In this document: piece after piece, positions 1 through 8,136 of the stretch
Layout: each line of letters begins with the position of its first letter
Position numbering within the stretch: the first letter of the stretch is position 1
NCBI RefSeq assembly: GCF_000807855.2
Contig: NZ_JRYR02000001.1
Location: 4,012,489-4,076,488 of the forward strand
Direction: 5' to 3'
From: Flammeovirga pacifica
Lineage (GTDB): Bacteria; Bacteroidota; Bacteroidia; Cytophagales; Flammeovirgaceae
Length of the DNA stretch: 64,000 nt
Position numbers and translations under genes: made by a program
Notes under the pieces: generated by a model
The model's database searches: none
Told to the model about the DNA's origin: nothing
What the model saw: only the letters and a program-made list of their open reading frames with translations

Positions 1-2
1 AA

Positions 3-59
3 TATCATTATAAATTAGCAGAGAGAGGTGTGAAGTTTGGATTAGGATATTCTTTTTAA
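3..59 (+). CDS. C-terminal end of a probable outer-membrane beta-barrel protein (partial)
   Basis: Only the last 18 codons are in the window; the gene starts upstream. The reading frame ends in ...RGVKFGLGYSF followed by TAA. Alternating hydrophobic residues and a terminal phenylalanine are typical of the last strand of outer-membrane beta-barrels, where the C-terminal aromatic residue is the BAM recognition signal. The family cannot be named from so short a piece. An imperfect hairpin near 104-140 may end its transcript. Confidence 0.45.
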   Translation, partial: YHYKLAERGVKFGLGYSF

Positions 60-171
60 TAGGAAATCACAACTCATTTTCATTTAATTTCGTTAACTTA
101 TACAATGAAGAATATATGGCACTAAAAGCTATTCTTCTTCTGTAATTTTTAAATGTCAAATTAATTGAACC

Positions 172-546
172 ATGAGCAAAAAAGACCCACACAATCCATT
201 GGAGGATATCTTAAACGATTTTGTCTTTCCTAGGATGAACAACGATGGACAAAAGGAAAAAGTAAAGAGTACCATCAAAAATGTATTTGATGCAGTACAA
301 AGCGCAATGGATGAGGTAAAAACACAAGCTGAAACAGTTGATGTAGATATCAATGAAGAAAAACACAAAGATGGTACAGAGAACATCCATGTAGAAATCA
401 AAAAGAAGAAAAAAAAGAAAGAAGAAACCTCTTCAGATACAGATCTTCTCAAAGCGGAAATCAAATCACTTCAAAATCAATTGAAAGACAAAGAAGAGAT
501 TATTGCTTTACTGAAAGAACAAGTAAAAATGCTGAAAGGAAAATAA
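172..546 (+). CDS. Hypothetical coiled-coil protein, 124 aa
   Basis: I do not recognise a family. The protein has no signal peptide or membrane segment. The middle is acidic and followed by a lysine run at about residues 77-83. The last 35 residues (LLKAEIKSLQNQLKDKEEII and onward) have strong heptad periodicity, so a C-terminal coiled coil and oligomerisation are likely. It appears monocistronic: a good intrinsic terminator follows 17 bases after the stop. A cytoplasmic location is inferred from composition only. Confidence 0.75.
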   Translation: MSKKDPHNPLEDILNDFVFPRMNNDGQKEKVKSTIKNVFDAVQSAMDEVKTQAETVDVDINEEKHKDGTENIHVEIKKKKKKKEETSSDTDLLKAEIKSLQNQLKDKEEIIALLKEQVKMLKGK

Positions 547-562
547 AAAATAATAATTTCGT

Positions 563-591
563 AGCACACTCATCAAGGGTGTGCTTTTTTT
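563..591 (+). terminator. Intrinsic terminator after the coiled-coil gene
   Basis: A 7-bp stem (AGCACAC/GTGTGCT) is followed directly by seven T residues. It separates the coiled-coil gene from the VOC-family gene. Confidence 0.85.
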
Positions 592-610
592 GTATTGAAT
601 AAATTTAAAA

Positions 611-1000
611 ATGCTGAATTTAAGAAGACTCCATCATATTGCTATTATTTGTAATGATTATCAACGGTCTAAGAAGTTTTATACTGAAGTGATGGGGTTT
701 GAAGTACTTCAAGAAGTTTATCGAGAAGAAAGAGACTCTTATAAGTTAGATTTATCATTCCATGGGGAGTACCTGATAGAACTTTTCAGCTTCCCCAATA
801 CACCTGAACGTCCTTCTTATCCAGAAGCAAGAGGTTTAAGACATCTATGTTTTGCCGTAGATAACATTGAAGAAGCCAAGCAACAGTTGAATGATGAAGG
901 AGTAGAAACGGGAGAAATTATGATTGACCCTCACACTAATAAACGTTTTGTATTCTTTGAAGACCCTGATCAATTACCATTAGAACTGTATGAGTTGTAA
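611..1000 (+). CDS. gloA2: VOC-fold (glyoxalase-like) protein, YaeR/GloA2 type
   Basis: This 129-residue single-domain protein belongs to the vicinal oxygen chelate fold. It matches E. coli YaeR almost motif for motif: LHHIAIICNDYQRSKKFY at the N terminus, EVYREERDSYKLDL, IELFSFP, the GLRHLCFAVD strand and the C-terminal DPDQLPLELYEL. His8/His9, the acidic residues in the IELF segment and the late Glu of LELYE are the probable metal ligands by analogy with glyoxalase I. The true substrate of YaeR-type proteins is not established, so glyoxalase activity is only a guess. It lies after a terminator and before an ECF sigma gene, with no clear functional link to either. Confidence 0.9.
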   Translation: MLNLRRLHHIAIICNDYQRSKKFYTEVMGFEVLQEVYREERDSYKLDLSFHGEYLIELFSFPNTPERPSYPEARGLRHLCFAVDNIEEAKQQLNDEGVETGEIMIDPHTNKRFVFFEDPDQLPLELYEL

Positions 1001-1137
1001 TTTTTTATAAAGAAAAATAATAAAATAACAGCCTTTATATACCCATAAATCCACTTTTTGAATAAAAATTGAAAAAATATCACTTTTCTTAAAATATAAT
1101 TCTCCCTTATTCGACTTAATAAGTAGATACAATAATT

Positions 1138-1686
1138 ATGGCAGGGAAAAAACAAAATATAGAAAATACATACCAAGAAGAGCAAGGTCGATTAACCAAT
1201 TATATAAAAGGAAAAATTGGCTCTTTGGAAGATGCAGAAGACATTGCACAGGATGTGTTTTTGAGTTTTGTTGGAGGATTCGATGAGATCTCAGATTTGC
1301 GCAAATCAATCTCTTGGCTCTACACTGTTGCAAAGAATAAGATTGTTGATTACCGTAGAAAAAAGAAACCACTTTCTATTGAAGATCAAAATATCAATGA
1401 AGAAGAAGACGGTTTGAATCTTATGGATTTACTTCCCTCATTGGAAACTATGCCCGATGAGCAAATCATGAAAGATATGATTTGGGAAGAGATTCAATTA
1501 AGATTACAAGAATTACCCAAAGAACAAAGAGAAGTCTTTGAGTGGCACGAATTGGAAGGCTACAGCTTTAAACAAATCTCTGGTTTTACGGGACTTACTG
1601 TCAATACTCTTATTAGTAGAAAACGATATGCCGTATTGTATCTAAGAGAACAATTGGAAAGCATCTTTAAATTGATGAAGGACTAA
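1138..1686 (+). CDS. ECF-type RNA polymerase sigma factor
   Basis: The protein has 182 residues and the two-domain ECF architecture. Sigma region 2 covers about 10-80, with the AEDIAQDVFLSFV core-binding segment. Sigma region 4 covers about 120-175, with a helix-turn-helix in GYSFKQISGFTGLTVNTLISR. No conventional FecR-like or RseA-like anti-sigma gene follows. Instead a 103-residue membrane protein, an MsrQ-like haem protein and a flavoprotein are encoded downstream on the same strand with short gaps (61, 29 and -4 bases). That suggests one transcription unit, probably autoregulated, concerned with membrane redox chemistry. The stimulus is unknown. Confidence 0.92.
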   Translation: MAGKKQNIENTYQEEQGRLTNYIKGKIGSLEDAEDIAQDVFLSFVGGFDEISDLRKSISWLYTVAKNKIVDYRRKKKPLSIEDQNINEEEDGLNLMDLLPSLETMPDEQIMKDMIWEEIQLRLQELPKEQREVFEWHELEGYSFKQISGFTGLTVNTLISRKRYAVLYLREQLESIFKLMKD

Positions 1687-1747
1687 TTGTTATGAAATTA
1701 TGGTATAACAAGGTTGTTGATTGAATGACCTAAAATAATAAGTAATC

Positions 1748-2059
1748 ATGGAAAAGTTTTCAAAGAAAAAATTTATAGCGAAGAAAATAGTTTTTGGTAT
1801 TGTTGCTATCACTGCAATCACCTTTATATTTATGCATTTATGGAACTGGTTAATGCCCGTAATTTTCGGATTAACAACCATCTCATTTTTACAATCCTTG
1901 GGTTTATTGGCTATGTCAAAAATAGTGTTTGGCGGAGGCGGTAGGCGTTCATTTAAAAATAAAGGGAGATCAATGATGCATAGAGAAAAGTTTATGCAAG
2001 ATTTTAAAAGGAGAGCATCAGAAGTAAAGGACCAAGACGAGGAGATTCAAGACAAATAA
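1748..2059 (+). CDS. Small two-helix membrane protein next to ECF sigma gene
   Basis: The 103-residue protein has a basic N terminus, two predicted membrane helices (about residues 13-36 and 38-60) and a basic/charged cytoplasmic tail (about 66-103). The segment LWNWLMPVIFGLTTISF recalls small membrane proteins that I remember as frequent neighbours of ECF sigma genes; this is from memory and was not checked. It could act as an atypical membrane anchor or regulator of the upstream sigma factor, but no anti-sigma domain is visible. It is probably cotranscribed with the sigma factor upstream and the MsrQ-like protein downstream. Confidence 0.8.
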   Translation: MEKFSKKKFIAKKIVFGIVAITAITFIFMHLWNWLMPVIFGLTTISFLQSLGLLAMSKIVFGGGGRRSFKNKGRSMMHREKFMQDFKRRASEVKDQDEEIQDK

Positions 2060-2088
2060 ATATTTAGTAGCTAACAAACAAAAGAAAA

Positions 2089-2709
2089 ATGGGGTTTATA
2101 AAGCGAAATTACGGGTGGATTATAGTGACTATTCTCTCGATACTTCCAATGCTAATTTTAGCAAAAATGATTCAAGTAGATTGGGATAATGGTTTATCTC
2201 TATCTCTTGTAGAAAATATAGGTAAAGGAGGACGTACCACTTTAGATATGATGTATCATGTCTCTGGAGAATTTGCAATTCGATGGTTAACAGCTGTACT
2301 TACCTGTACTCCCTTTTTCATTTTGTTTGGGGTGAATAATCTTTTTGTGCGACAAGCGATGGGCATAGCTGCTTCAATATGGAGTATTCTTCACTTTGTT
2401 ATATTTATCGTGATGGAAGGTTTTTTAGAAACGTTTACTCAAGTAAATTATATAGCGGGTTTCATTGCTGTATTACTGCTAATTCCATTGTTGATAACAT
2501 CGAACAGAAAATCGATGAAGCGATTAAAAACGAAGTGGAAGAAGTTGCAAAAATATGCTTATGTGATAATAATTCTAAGTTTATTTCACGTCGCACTTTT
2601 AGAAAAAACATGGATCATTTATGCTGTGGTGGTGGGTATTGGATTCATTATTAGAATACCAGAAGTTAAAGAACGCCTCATAGCTTTAAGATTGAAACGA
2701 AAAAAATGA
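2089..2709 (+). CDS. MsrQ-like ferric-reductase-type haem membrane protein
   Basis: The 206-residue integral membrane protein has about six hydrophobic helices. It follows the MsrQ/YedZ pattern: a GRTTL segment after helix 1, then FVRQAMGIAASIWSILHFVIF, then LLITSNRKSMKRLKTKWKKLQ, then LSLFHVALLEK. The histidines in ILHF and LFHVALL are in the positions of the b-haem ligands of the family. MsrQ normally passes electrons to the periplasmic methionine sulfoxide reductase MsrP. No msrP is present here; the partner appears to be the flavoprotein that overlaps it by four bases (ATGA). A quinol or flavin to periplasm electron route is therefore inferred. Confidence 0.82.
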   Translation: MGFIKRNYGWIIVTILSILPMLILAKMIQVDWDNGLSLSLVENIGKGGRTTLDMMYHVSGEFAIRWLTAVLTCTPFFILFGVNNLFVRQAMGIAASIWSILHFVIFIVMEGFLETFTQVNYIAGFIAVLLLIPLLITSNRKSMKRLKTKWKKLQKYAYVIIILSLFHVALLEKTWIIYAVVVGIGFIIRIPEVKERLIALRLKRKK

Positions 2710-3434
2710 ATTTCATAGAAAATATTCTAACATCTGTCGTTTTAGATGAAGCGACAATTTTAGAAAAAAATCAATTATCAAAGGCTGCTTATAGAATTCG
2801 TACTCAAAGTGATAAAATTAAAAACCTTGACTTTCTTCCTGGATCCTTCTTAAGAATGGGAATTGGGATTGGAAAAGACGAATTATCTATGAAAGATAAA
2901 GTGAGAAGTTATAGTGTTTGGGATATTGATCAAAAGGCGGGTCATATGGATATAGCTATTGCCACTCATAGTAATGGAATTGGTTCACATTGGATCAAAG
3001 ACTGCAAAGTAGGTGATAGGGTGTTTTTCAAGACAAAGAAAGGTAAATTCTTGGTCGATGATCAAGCAGAGAGTTATTTAATGATCGGAGATTTATCAGC
3101 TTTATCTCACTTATACATGATTCGACGATCGTTACCATCCGATAAGTTGGTAAAAGGAATAGTATATAGTCAAAGGCAAGAAGAATTATTTGATGATGTC
3201 GATGGAACATCTCCTTTTGACCTATATGAATTACCACAAAACCCGATTCTTCCGATACTCACCAAGATAAAAGAGGTTTTACCTGAATTAAAAGGAAAGA
3301 AAATGGTTTATATCGCAGGTGACAGTCGTTTATGTATTGAGTTAAATCAATTTTTTAGAAAAGAATTGAATTGGGAAACTAAATTTATAAAAACAAAACC
3401 ATTTTGGAATCCTGAAAAAAAGGGATTAGAATAA
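2706..3434 (+). CDS. Siderophore-interacting-protein-like FAD oxidoreductase
   Basis: The 242-residue soluble protein resembles the siderophore-interacting (SIP, ViuB-type) flavoprotein family. An N-terminal FAD-binding barrel (about 10-118) contains VRSYSVWDID and the phosphate-binding HSNGIGSHWIKDCKVGDRVFF. The C-terminal NAD(P)H-binding half contains GDLSALSHL and YIAGDSRLCIELNQFFRKEL, and ends in PFWNPEKKG. Family members reduce ferric siderophores or act as flavin reductases. Translational coupling to the MsrQ-like gene (start overlaps its stop) suggests that the two work together, with the flavoprotein feeding electrons to the membrane haem protein. The substrate cannot be told from sequence. 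An intrinsic terminator follows directly. Confidence 0.8.
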   Translation: MNFIENILTSVVLDEATILEKNQLSKAAYRIRTQSDKIKNLDFLPGSFLRMGIGIGKDELSMKDKVRSYSVWDIDQKAGHMDIAIATHSNGIGSHWIKDCKVGDRVFFKTKKGKFLVDDQAESYLMIGDLSALSHLYMIRRSLPSDKLVKGIVYSQRQEELFDDVDGTSPFDLYELPQNPILPILTKIKEVLPELKGKKMVYIAGDSRLCIELNQFFRKELNWETKFIKTKPFWNPEKKGLE

Positions 3435-3436
3435 AC

Positions 3437-3472
3437 AAAAAGAGCTTGTGAGGGTTAATCGCAAGCTCTTTT
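3437..3472. terminator. Bidirectional terminator between convergent genes
   Basis: An inverted repeat AAAGAGCTTG/CAAGCTCTTT with A and T flanks lies between the stop codons of the plus-strand flavoprotein and the minus-strand alcohol dehydrogenase, so it can serve both. Confidence 0.85.
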
Positions 3473-3494
3473 ATATTTGGATTTGAAATGTTTA

Positions 3495-4664
3495 TTAAAT
3501 ACTCATTCCAACAATCTCTTCTACTTTTTCTAAAGTAATATCTCCTCTTTCACCAAGACCCATCCATTTTCTTTCTTCGAAACGTGATGTGATTGTTTTG
3601 GCAACATCAGAATAATCTTCAGTATAATCAGATATTTTAGTTTTGATACCCATAGAATGGAAAAACTCTACCGTTCTTTCGATTGTTTTTTGAGCTTTTT
3701 CTTCTAATGTTCCTTCAGTAATACCCCAAACTCTTTCTCCGTATTGAGCTAATTTATCTTTCTTATTGTTGAACATTACTCGGTACAAGTTAGGGCCAAT
3801 GATAGCCAAAGTACGCGCATGGTCGATGTCAAATAAAGCAGTTAATTCATGTCCAATCATGTGTGTAGCCCAATCGGTAGGTACACCTTGCTGAATTAGG
3901 CCATTTAAAGCCATCGTACAGCAATACATGAAGTTTCCGGCGACTGTGCTGTCATTTGGATTGTGAATCACTTTAGGGCCAATTTCTACAAGTGTTTGAA
4001 GGATACCTTCAGCAAAACGATCTTGTAAAGGAGCATCGGCAGGATAAGTAATGTATTGTTCTAAAACATGTGTAAAAGCATCAGTTATTCCGTTGACAAT
4101 TTGTCTTTCAGGAAGTGAAGCAACCACTTTAGGATCTAACACAGAAAACTTAGGGAAACATAGAGGTCCACCAAAAGCTAATTTTTCTTTTGAGGATGAT
4201 CTAGTAATCACCGAACCTGAGTTCATTTCTGATCCTGTAGCTGGAAGTGTTAGCACAGTTCCAAATGGAATCGCTTCAGTAACCACTTTACCTAAACGCT
4301 TAGTAATAATATCCCACGGTTCTCCGTCTGTGTATGGAGTAGCAACACATAAGAATTTACAAGCATCTATTACAGAACCTCCGCCTACAGCAAGTATGAA
4401 GTCCACATTCTCTTTAAGAGCAACTTCTCTCGCTTTCATGACAGTTTCATACCTTGGGTTAGGTTCGATACCACCAAAATCAATTACGTTGTAATCTTTT
4501 AGAGAGGCTTTGACTGTATCATATACACCATTCTTTTTGATACTACCACCGCCAAATACCATCAAAATGTTTTTCACTCCTGAAGGAATATGTTTCTGTA
4601 CGTTTTCTAATTGATTTTCACCGAACACCAAACGAGTCGGGTTCCATAGTTCAAAGTTTTTCAT
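3495..4664 (-). CDS. Iron-containing alcohol dehydrogenase, YqhD/BDH type
   Basis: The 389-residue protein is a group III alcohol dehydrogenase. The nucleotide-binding half contains the FGGGSIKKNGVYD and AVGGGSVIDACK segments, the latter close to the family GGGS signature. The metal-binding half has DAFTHVLEQY, HMIGHELTALFDIDHARTLAI and a C-terminal GERGDITLEKVEEIV typical of YqhD. These enzymes reduce short aldehydes such as butanal, and aldehydes from lipid peroxidation, with NADPH. It is divergent from a short-chain dehydrogenase and shares a 196-bp intergenic region that carries an inverted repeat. Confidence 0.93.
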   Translation of the reverse strand: MKNFELWNPTRLVFGENQLENVQKHIPSGVKNILMVFGGGSIKKNGVYDTVKASLKDYNVIDFGGIEPNPRYETVMKAREVALKENVDFILAVGGGSVIDACKFLCVATPYTDGEPWDIITKRLGKVVTEAIPFGTVLTLPATGSEMNSGSVITRSSSKEKLAFGGPLCFPKFSVLDPKVVASLPERQIVNGITDAFTHVLEQYITYPADAPLQDRFAEGILQTLVEIGPKVIHNPNDSTVAGNFMYCCTMALNGLIQQGVPTDWATHMIGHELTALFDIDHARTLAIIGPNLYRVMFNNKKDKLAQYGERVWGITEGTLEEKAQKTIERTVEFFHSMGIKTKISDYTEDYSDVAKTITSRFEERKWMGLGERGDITLEKVEEIVGMSI

Positions 4665-4725
4665 GAAATCGGTTATGTATGTTTTTTTATAATATAATTA
4701 ACGGATACAATAATCTTTTGAAGAT

Positions 4726-4744
4726 ATATGATATTGGATCATAT
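4726..4744. promoter_or_regulatory. Inverted repeat in divergent promoter region, possible operator
   Basis: ATATGAT-5 bp-ATCATAT is a perfect 7-bp inverted repeat between the divergent alcohol dehydrogenase and short-chain dehydrogenase genes. Its size and place suit a dimeric repressor or activator site, but AT-rich DNA makes such repeats by chance. Confidence 0.25.
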
Positions 4745-4860
4745 TACATTAAAGATCACCACATATTACTAAAATGACTAATATTTTGTTTTAAAATTTG
4801 ATGGATTTATTATTTCATTTACATGAATTCTATAAATTCGCATTAAATCAAATTTGAATC

Positions 4861-5655
4861 ATGAAACAAACGATCTTTATTACAGGAGCATCTTCCGGAA
4901 TTGGAAAGTCCATTGCTAAGTTATCTTTAGAAAAAGGATATAAAGTTATTGGTACATCAAGAAATCCAGAAACTATCAAAGATAAATTAGAGGGTGTACA
5001 ATATGTAGCTTTGGACATAGCTTCTCCAGAGAGTATTGATGCTTGCTGGAACGAAATTAAAGATCAAAGAATAGATGTTCTAGTTAACAATGCAGGACAA
5101 TCTCAAATTGGACCAGTAGAAGAAACTAGTTTAGAAAAACTTAGATATTTATTCGAGGTGAATTTTTTCGGCCTTATCCACCTTACAAAAAAGATTCTTC
5201 CTCAAATGAGAGAAAGAAGAGCGGGTACAATTGTAAACATAGGTTCTCTAAACGGTCGTTTTGCGGCTCCATATTATTCTAGTTATTGTGCAACAAAGTT
5301 TGCGCTTTCTGGTTATACCCAATCGCTAAGAAGTGAAATGAAAGAATTTAATGTACATGTTGCATTAGTTGAACCAAACCATATTGCTTCGAATATTGTT
5401 CCTGATTTTAATTGTGGAGAAGATTCTGAGTATTTCCCTTATGCAGATAATATTAGACAAAGTGTTAAATCTAGTATGTCTAAAGCAGAATCAGCATCGG
5501 TTATCTCCAATACGGTAATGAGCGTTATCTTGAAAAAAGCACCTTCTCCAATTTATGTTTCGGGTGGTAATGCAGGAATGTTGGCATTTGTCAAAAGATT
5601 GTTACCAGATAAAATGGCGGAAAAAATGATAAGGAATGCTTATGGTTTAAAGTAA
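4861..5655 (+). CDS. Short-chain dehydrogenase/reductase (SDR)
   Basis: The 264-residue classical SDR carries the dinucleotide-binding motif TGASSGIG at residues 8-15, NNAG near 80, a serine in the VNIGSLNG strand and the catalytic YCATK pair. The N-terminal Rossmann arrangement suggests NADP(H) use, though the specificity residues are not decisive. The substrate cannot be deduced. It stands alone on the plus strand, divergent from a YqhD-type aldehyde reductase, which could mean a shared response to carbonyl compounds (inference). A rho-independent terminator lies about 55 bases after its stop. Confidence 0.9.
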   Translation: MKQTIFITGASSGIGKSIAKLSLEKGYKVIGTSRNPETIKDKLEGVQYVALDIASPESIDACWNEIKDQRIDVLVNNAGQSQIGPVEETSLEKLRYLFEVNFFGLIHLTKKILPQMRERRAGTIVNIGSLNGRFAAPYYSSYCATKFALSGYTQSLRSEMKEFNVHVALVEPNHIASNIVPDFNCGEDSEYFPYADNIRQSVKSSMSKAESASVISNTVMSVILKKAPSPIYVSGGNAGMLAFVKRLLPDKMAEKMIRNAYGLK

Positions 5656-5708
5656 TAATGAGAAAATCATTGAAAGAAATAAAGGGATATTAGTTCCAAT
5701 TTTATAGT

Positions 5709-5741
5709 AAAGCTATCTTAATCAGTAAGGTAGCTTTTTTT
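5709..5741 (+). terminator. Intrinsic terminator after the SDR gene
   Basis: A hairpin AAGCTATCTT/AAGGTAGCTT (one wobble or mismatch) is followed by a run of seven T residues. Confidence 0.8.
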
Positions 5742-5969
5742 GTGATCAGATCTAAATTACATTTCCTATTATAGTTGCTTGTAAGTGTTAATTGAATACT
5801 GTGTTTTTAATAACATTTGATAACAATATTAACAGAAACGACGTTACAATTTAGGGGTGTTTGTCACCTTTTTTGTAGAGGCATAAAAATCGATCGAAAT
5901 TAAATCATTCAGTAAATTACAGTAACTACTACTGTTGCTATTAACTTTTTATTAATTCACTATAATTTT
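5742..5969. other. Intergenic region upstream of the SpoIIE-type phosphatase gene
   Basis: With the terminator just before it, the gene-free stretch is 314 bp. I see no ORF. A TTTG at about 5860 could be a -33 element, but there is no convincing TAnnTTTG at the right distance, so the phosphatase promoter is not located. Confidence 0.4.
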
Positions 5970-7418
5970 ATGACCGCACCTCTTAACGTCAATCTACTTT
6001 ACGGAAGTAAATTAGAGATGGACAAAGAGAAAAGTTTTTGGCGAAAGGTCAAGTTTAGTCTTGCTTTCATCATATTTTTTACTCTAATCGAATTTTTTGC
6101 CTTAGATCATTTGGAAGGAACTCTAGTCTCTTTCACAGGTGCCCTAATTGTTTTAATCTTCTTTTCATTAAAAGGAAAAGTGAAATGGGATAAACTCTGC
6201 AAATGGTATATCTTTATTTTAGTCAATGCCTTATTTATTTTCGCATTATTAACTGGAGGTATGAAATCTCATGCTATCCCATGGATTGCAACAACCCTTG
6301 TTTCTTCTTATTGGTTTTTAGGGAAAGAGAAAAGTAGGTTTGTATTGACTTACGCTATTGCGATAATCTCTTTATTATTTGTTGTAGAATTAATAAAGGG
6401 AGAACCGGTATTTGATCCGTTAACCTATAATCAACAAATGCTATTAAATTGGCTTTTTGATTTAGGTATTGTACTTAATATTAGTAATGATATTAAATCT
6501 ATTGATCTTCAAAACACTAATTTTCAAAGTAAATTGAAAGAAAATTCAGATGAATTAATTCAATTTGGAGAAGAACTGTCTCAAACAAACGAAGAAATTA
6601 ATGCCCAAAAAGAAGAAATTGAATCTCAGAGAGATGCAATAGAAGAACATCATAATGAATTATCAAATTCCTTGATTCAAATGGAAGATTCAATTCGTTA
6701 TGCTGAAACAATTCAAAGAGCATTACTTACACAATCTGATGAATTTGATAAAATTTTTGTCGAAGGAAGTGTTTTATATCGTCCAAAAGATCACGTCTCA
6801 GGAGATTTCTATTTTGCGAGGCAATATAATAACAGAACATTAATGGCTGTAGGTGATTGTACTGGGCATGGTGTTCCCGGTGCTTTATTGTCTATGGTTG
6901 GTTTGGAAGCTTTAGACCGTTTGGAAGAATTACCTGAGTCGCCTGCCATACTTTTAGAGCAATTGGATGGCTATATCTTTGAAAAGTTAAGACAATCGGA
7001 ATTGGATGGAAATAAAGACGGAATGGATATTTCTATTGCCTATATCGATAGTGATGGTAGTTTAGCTTATGCAGGAGCAAAAGGAAAGGCCTTGTTGGTG
7101 GATAGTTCTGGAGTTGTACCATTAAAATCAACGAATAGAACCATAGGTGGAACTTTCCAAAGAAAAAGAAGATTTGAAGTAACCAAAATGAATATAAAGC
7201 CAGATACAATGATTTGTTTGTATACTGATGGTTATGTAGATCAAAATGGTGTAAATGGTAAGATTGGATCTTTGAAGCTAAGAGAAATACTTAAAAAGTA
7301 TTATCTGAAGTATACAAAAGATTGTATAAATGAATTAGAAGATTATTTAGATAAGGAAATGTCTGATAACTTTAGTCAAAGAGATGATATCACGATATTT
7401 TTAGCTATACCTAACTAG
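5970..7418 (+). CDS. Membrane-anchored SpoIIE/RsbU-type PP2C phosphatase
   Basis: The 482-residue protein has three parts. Residues about 25-175 form five or six membrane helices with short loops and no recognised sensor fold. Residues about 180-240 form a coiled coil rich in Glu and Gln. Residues about 245-482 are a PPM/SpoIIE serine phosphatase domain: GDFYFA with the metal-binding Asp, AVGDCTGHGVPGALLSMVG, GMDISIAYID, YTDGYVDQNG and the final QRDDITIFLA. In known systems such enzymes dephosphorylate anti-sigma-antagonist proteins in partner switching. No STAS or anti-sigma kinase gene is adjacent. A minus-strand single-domain response regulator is the convergent neighbour. Confidence 0.9.
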   Translation: MTAPLNVNLLYGSKLEMDKEKSFWRKVKFSLAFIIFFTLIEFFALDHLEGTLVSFTGALIVLIFFSLKGKVKWDKLCKWYIFILVNALFIFALLTGGMKSHAIPWIATTLVSSYWFLGKEKSRFVLTYAIAIISLLFVVELIKGEPVFDPLTYNQQMLLNWLFDLGIVLNISNDIKSIDLQNTNFQSKLKENSDELIQFGEELSQTNEEINAQKEEIESQRDAIEEHHNELSNSLIQMEDSIRYAETIQRALLTQSDEFDKIFVEGSVLYRPKDHVSGDFYFARQYNNRTLMAVGDCTGHGVPGALLSMVGLEALDRLEELPESPAILLEQLDGYIFEKLRQSELDGNKDGMDISIAYIDSDGSLAYAGAKGKALLVDSSGVVPLKSTNRTIGGTFQRKRRFEVTKMNIKPDTMICLYTDGYVDQNGVNGKIGSLKLREILKKYYLKYTKDCINELEDYLDKEMSDNFSQRDDITIFLAIPN

Positions 7419-7430
7419 AAGAAACGATAG

Positions 7431-7470
7431 AAGGCATTATAAACTAAAATTAGTTTATAATGTCTTTTTT
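7431..7470. terminator. Bidirectional terminator between phosphatase and response regulator
   Basis: A long stem, GCATTATAAACTA pairing with TAGTTTATAATGT (one wobble), lies between the convergent stops. The plus strand continues in six T residues. Confidence 0.85.
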
Positions 7471-7472
7471 CA

Positions 7473-7877
7473 TTATTGGAGTAAATCACCTACTTCCAGT
7501 AGAGATTCTTCTGTTAAAGGTTTAGTGATAAACTTAATAACATATTCATTATTGACAATTCTTTCAATGTCAGATTCATTATCAGAACTAGAAAGAATGG
7601 CAATTTTACTTTTTTGTTTTAGTTCTTCAGGGAAGTTTTCAAACTCATAAAGGAATACAAAACCATCTACTATTGGCATGTTTATATCCAATAGGATCAA
7701 GCTTGGTAAATTTGCATTGGTATCTAATCTTTCTTGAAGGAATTCTAATGCCTTTTTACCAGAGTTTTTGATGACAATTTCTTCAGCAAACTCTGTTAAT
7801 TCAATAATTCTGCTATTAATAAAGTTATCGGTGTCGTTATCATCAACGAGTAATATAGTTTTTATCTTTTTGCTCAT
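7473..7877 (-). CDS. Single-domain response regulator
   Basis: The 134-residue protein is a CheY-like receiver with no output domain. Acidic pocket Asp12 and Asp13, phosphoacceptor Asp64 in LLDINMPIVDG, a Ser/Thr switch in ILSSSD and the conserved Lys of FITKPL are all present. This fits the Rcp1-like group of receivers (long insertion before the phospho-Asp strand) that pair with phytochrome-type or hybrid histidine kinases; the assignment to that group is from memory. No kinase gene is nearby. The gene is convergent with the SpoIIE-type phosphatase and is probably monocistronic. Confidence 0.92.
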   Translation of the reverse strand: MSKKIKTILLVDDNDTDNFINSRIIELTEFAEEIVIKNSGKKALEFLQERLDTNANLPSLILLDINMPIVDGFVFLYEFENFPEELKQKSKIAILSSSDNESDIERIVNNEYVIKFITKPLTEESLLEVGDLLQ

Positions 7878-8076
7878 GTCCGGTTTTGCGAGTTGTGCTT
7901 TAAAAATGTAGTTAGCAAAGGAATAAGCTTTCTACATAACGCTCATTCAAATTACAAAAAATAATCTTAATAGATTAAAGGTATTCTGATTTTTTTTGTC
8001 AGAAATCGATTACCTAAGTTCGATGAAAAAAAATTTAACCCGAGCTAAGGTTGAAAATTATTGTTGCTTCTTAAGT

Positions 8077-8131
8077 CAAAAAAAAAATTTCCTTCCAATT
8101 ATACAACACAAAATGTATAATTAGAAGGAAT
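8077..8131 (-). terminator. Intrinsic terminator of the GH3/CDF/heptokinase operon
   Basis: Read on the minus strand, a long stem TTCCTTCTAATTATACA/TGTATAATTGGAAGGAA (one mismatch) is followed by ten T residues. It starts six bases after the GH3-family stop codon. Confidence 0.9.
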
Positions 8132-8136
8132 CTAAA

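Noticed and set aside
3495-4664. Opposite-strand frame at 4051-4494 within the alcohol dehydrogenase gene
   Set aside because: It is a shadow of a clearly conserved gene, with no domain or initiation signal of its own.
5742-5969. Riboswitch or small RNA upstream of the phosphatase gene
   Set aside because: No stable helices or known motif can be recognised; the sequence is simply AT-rich.
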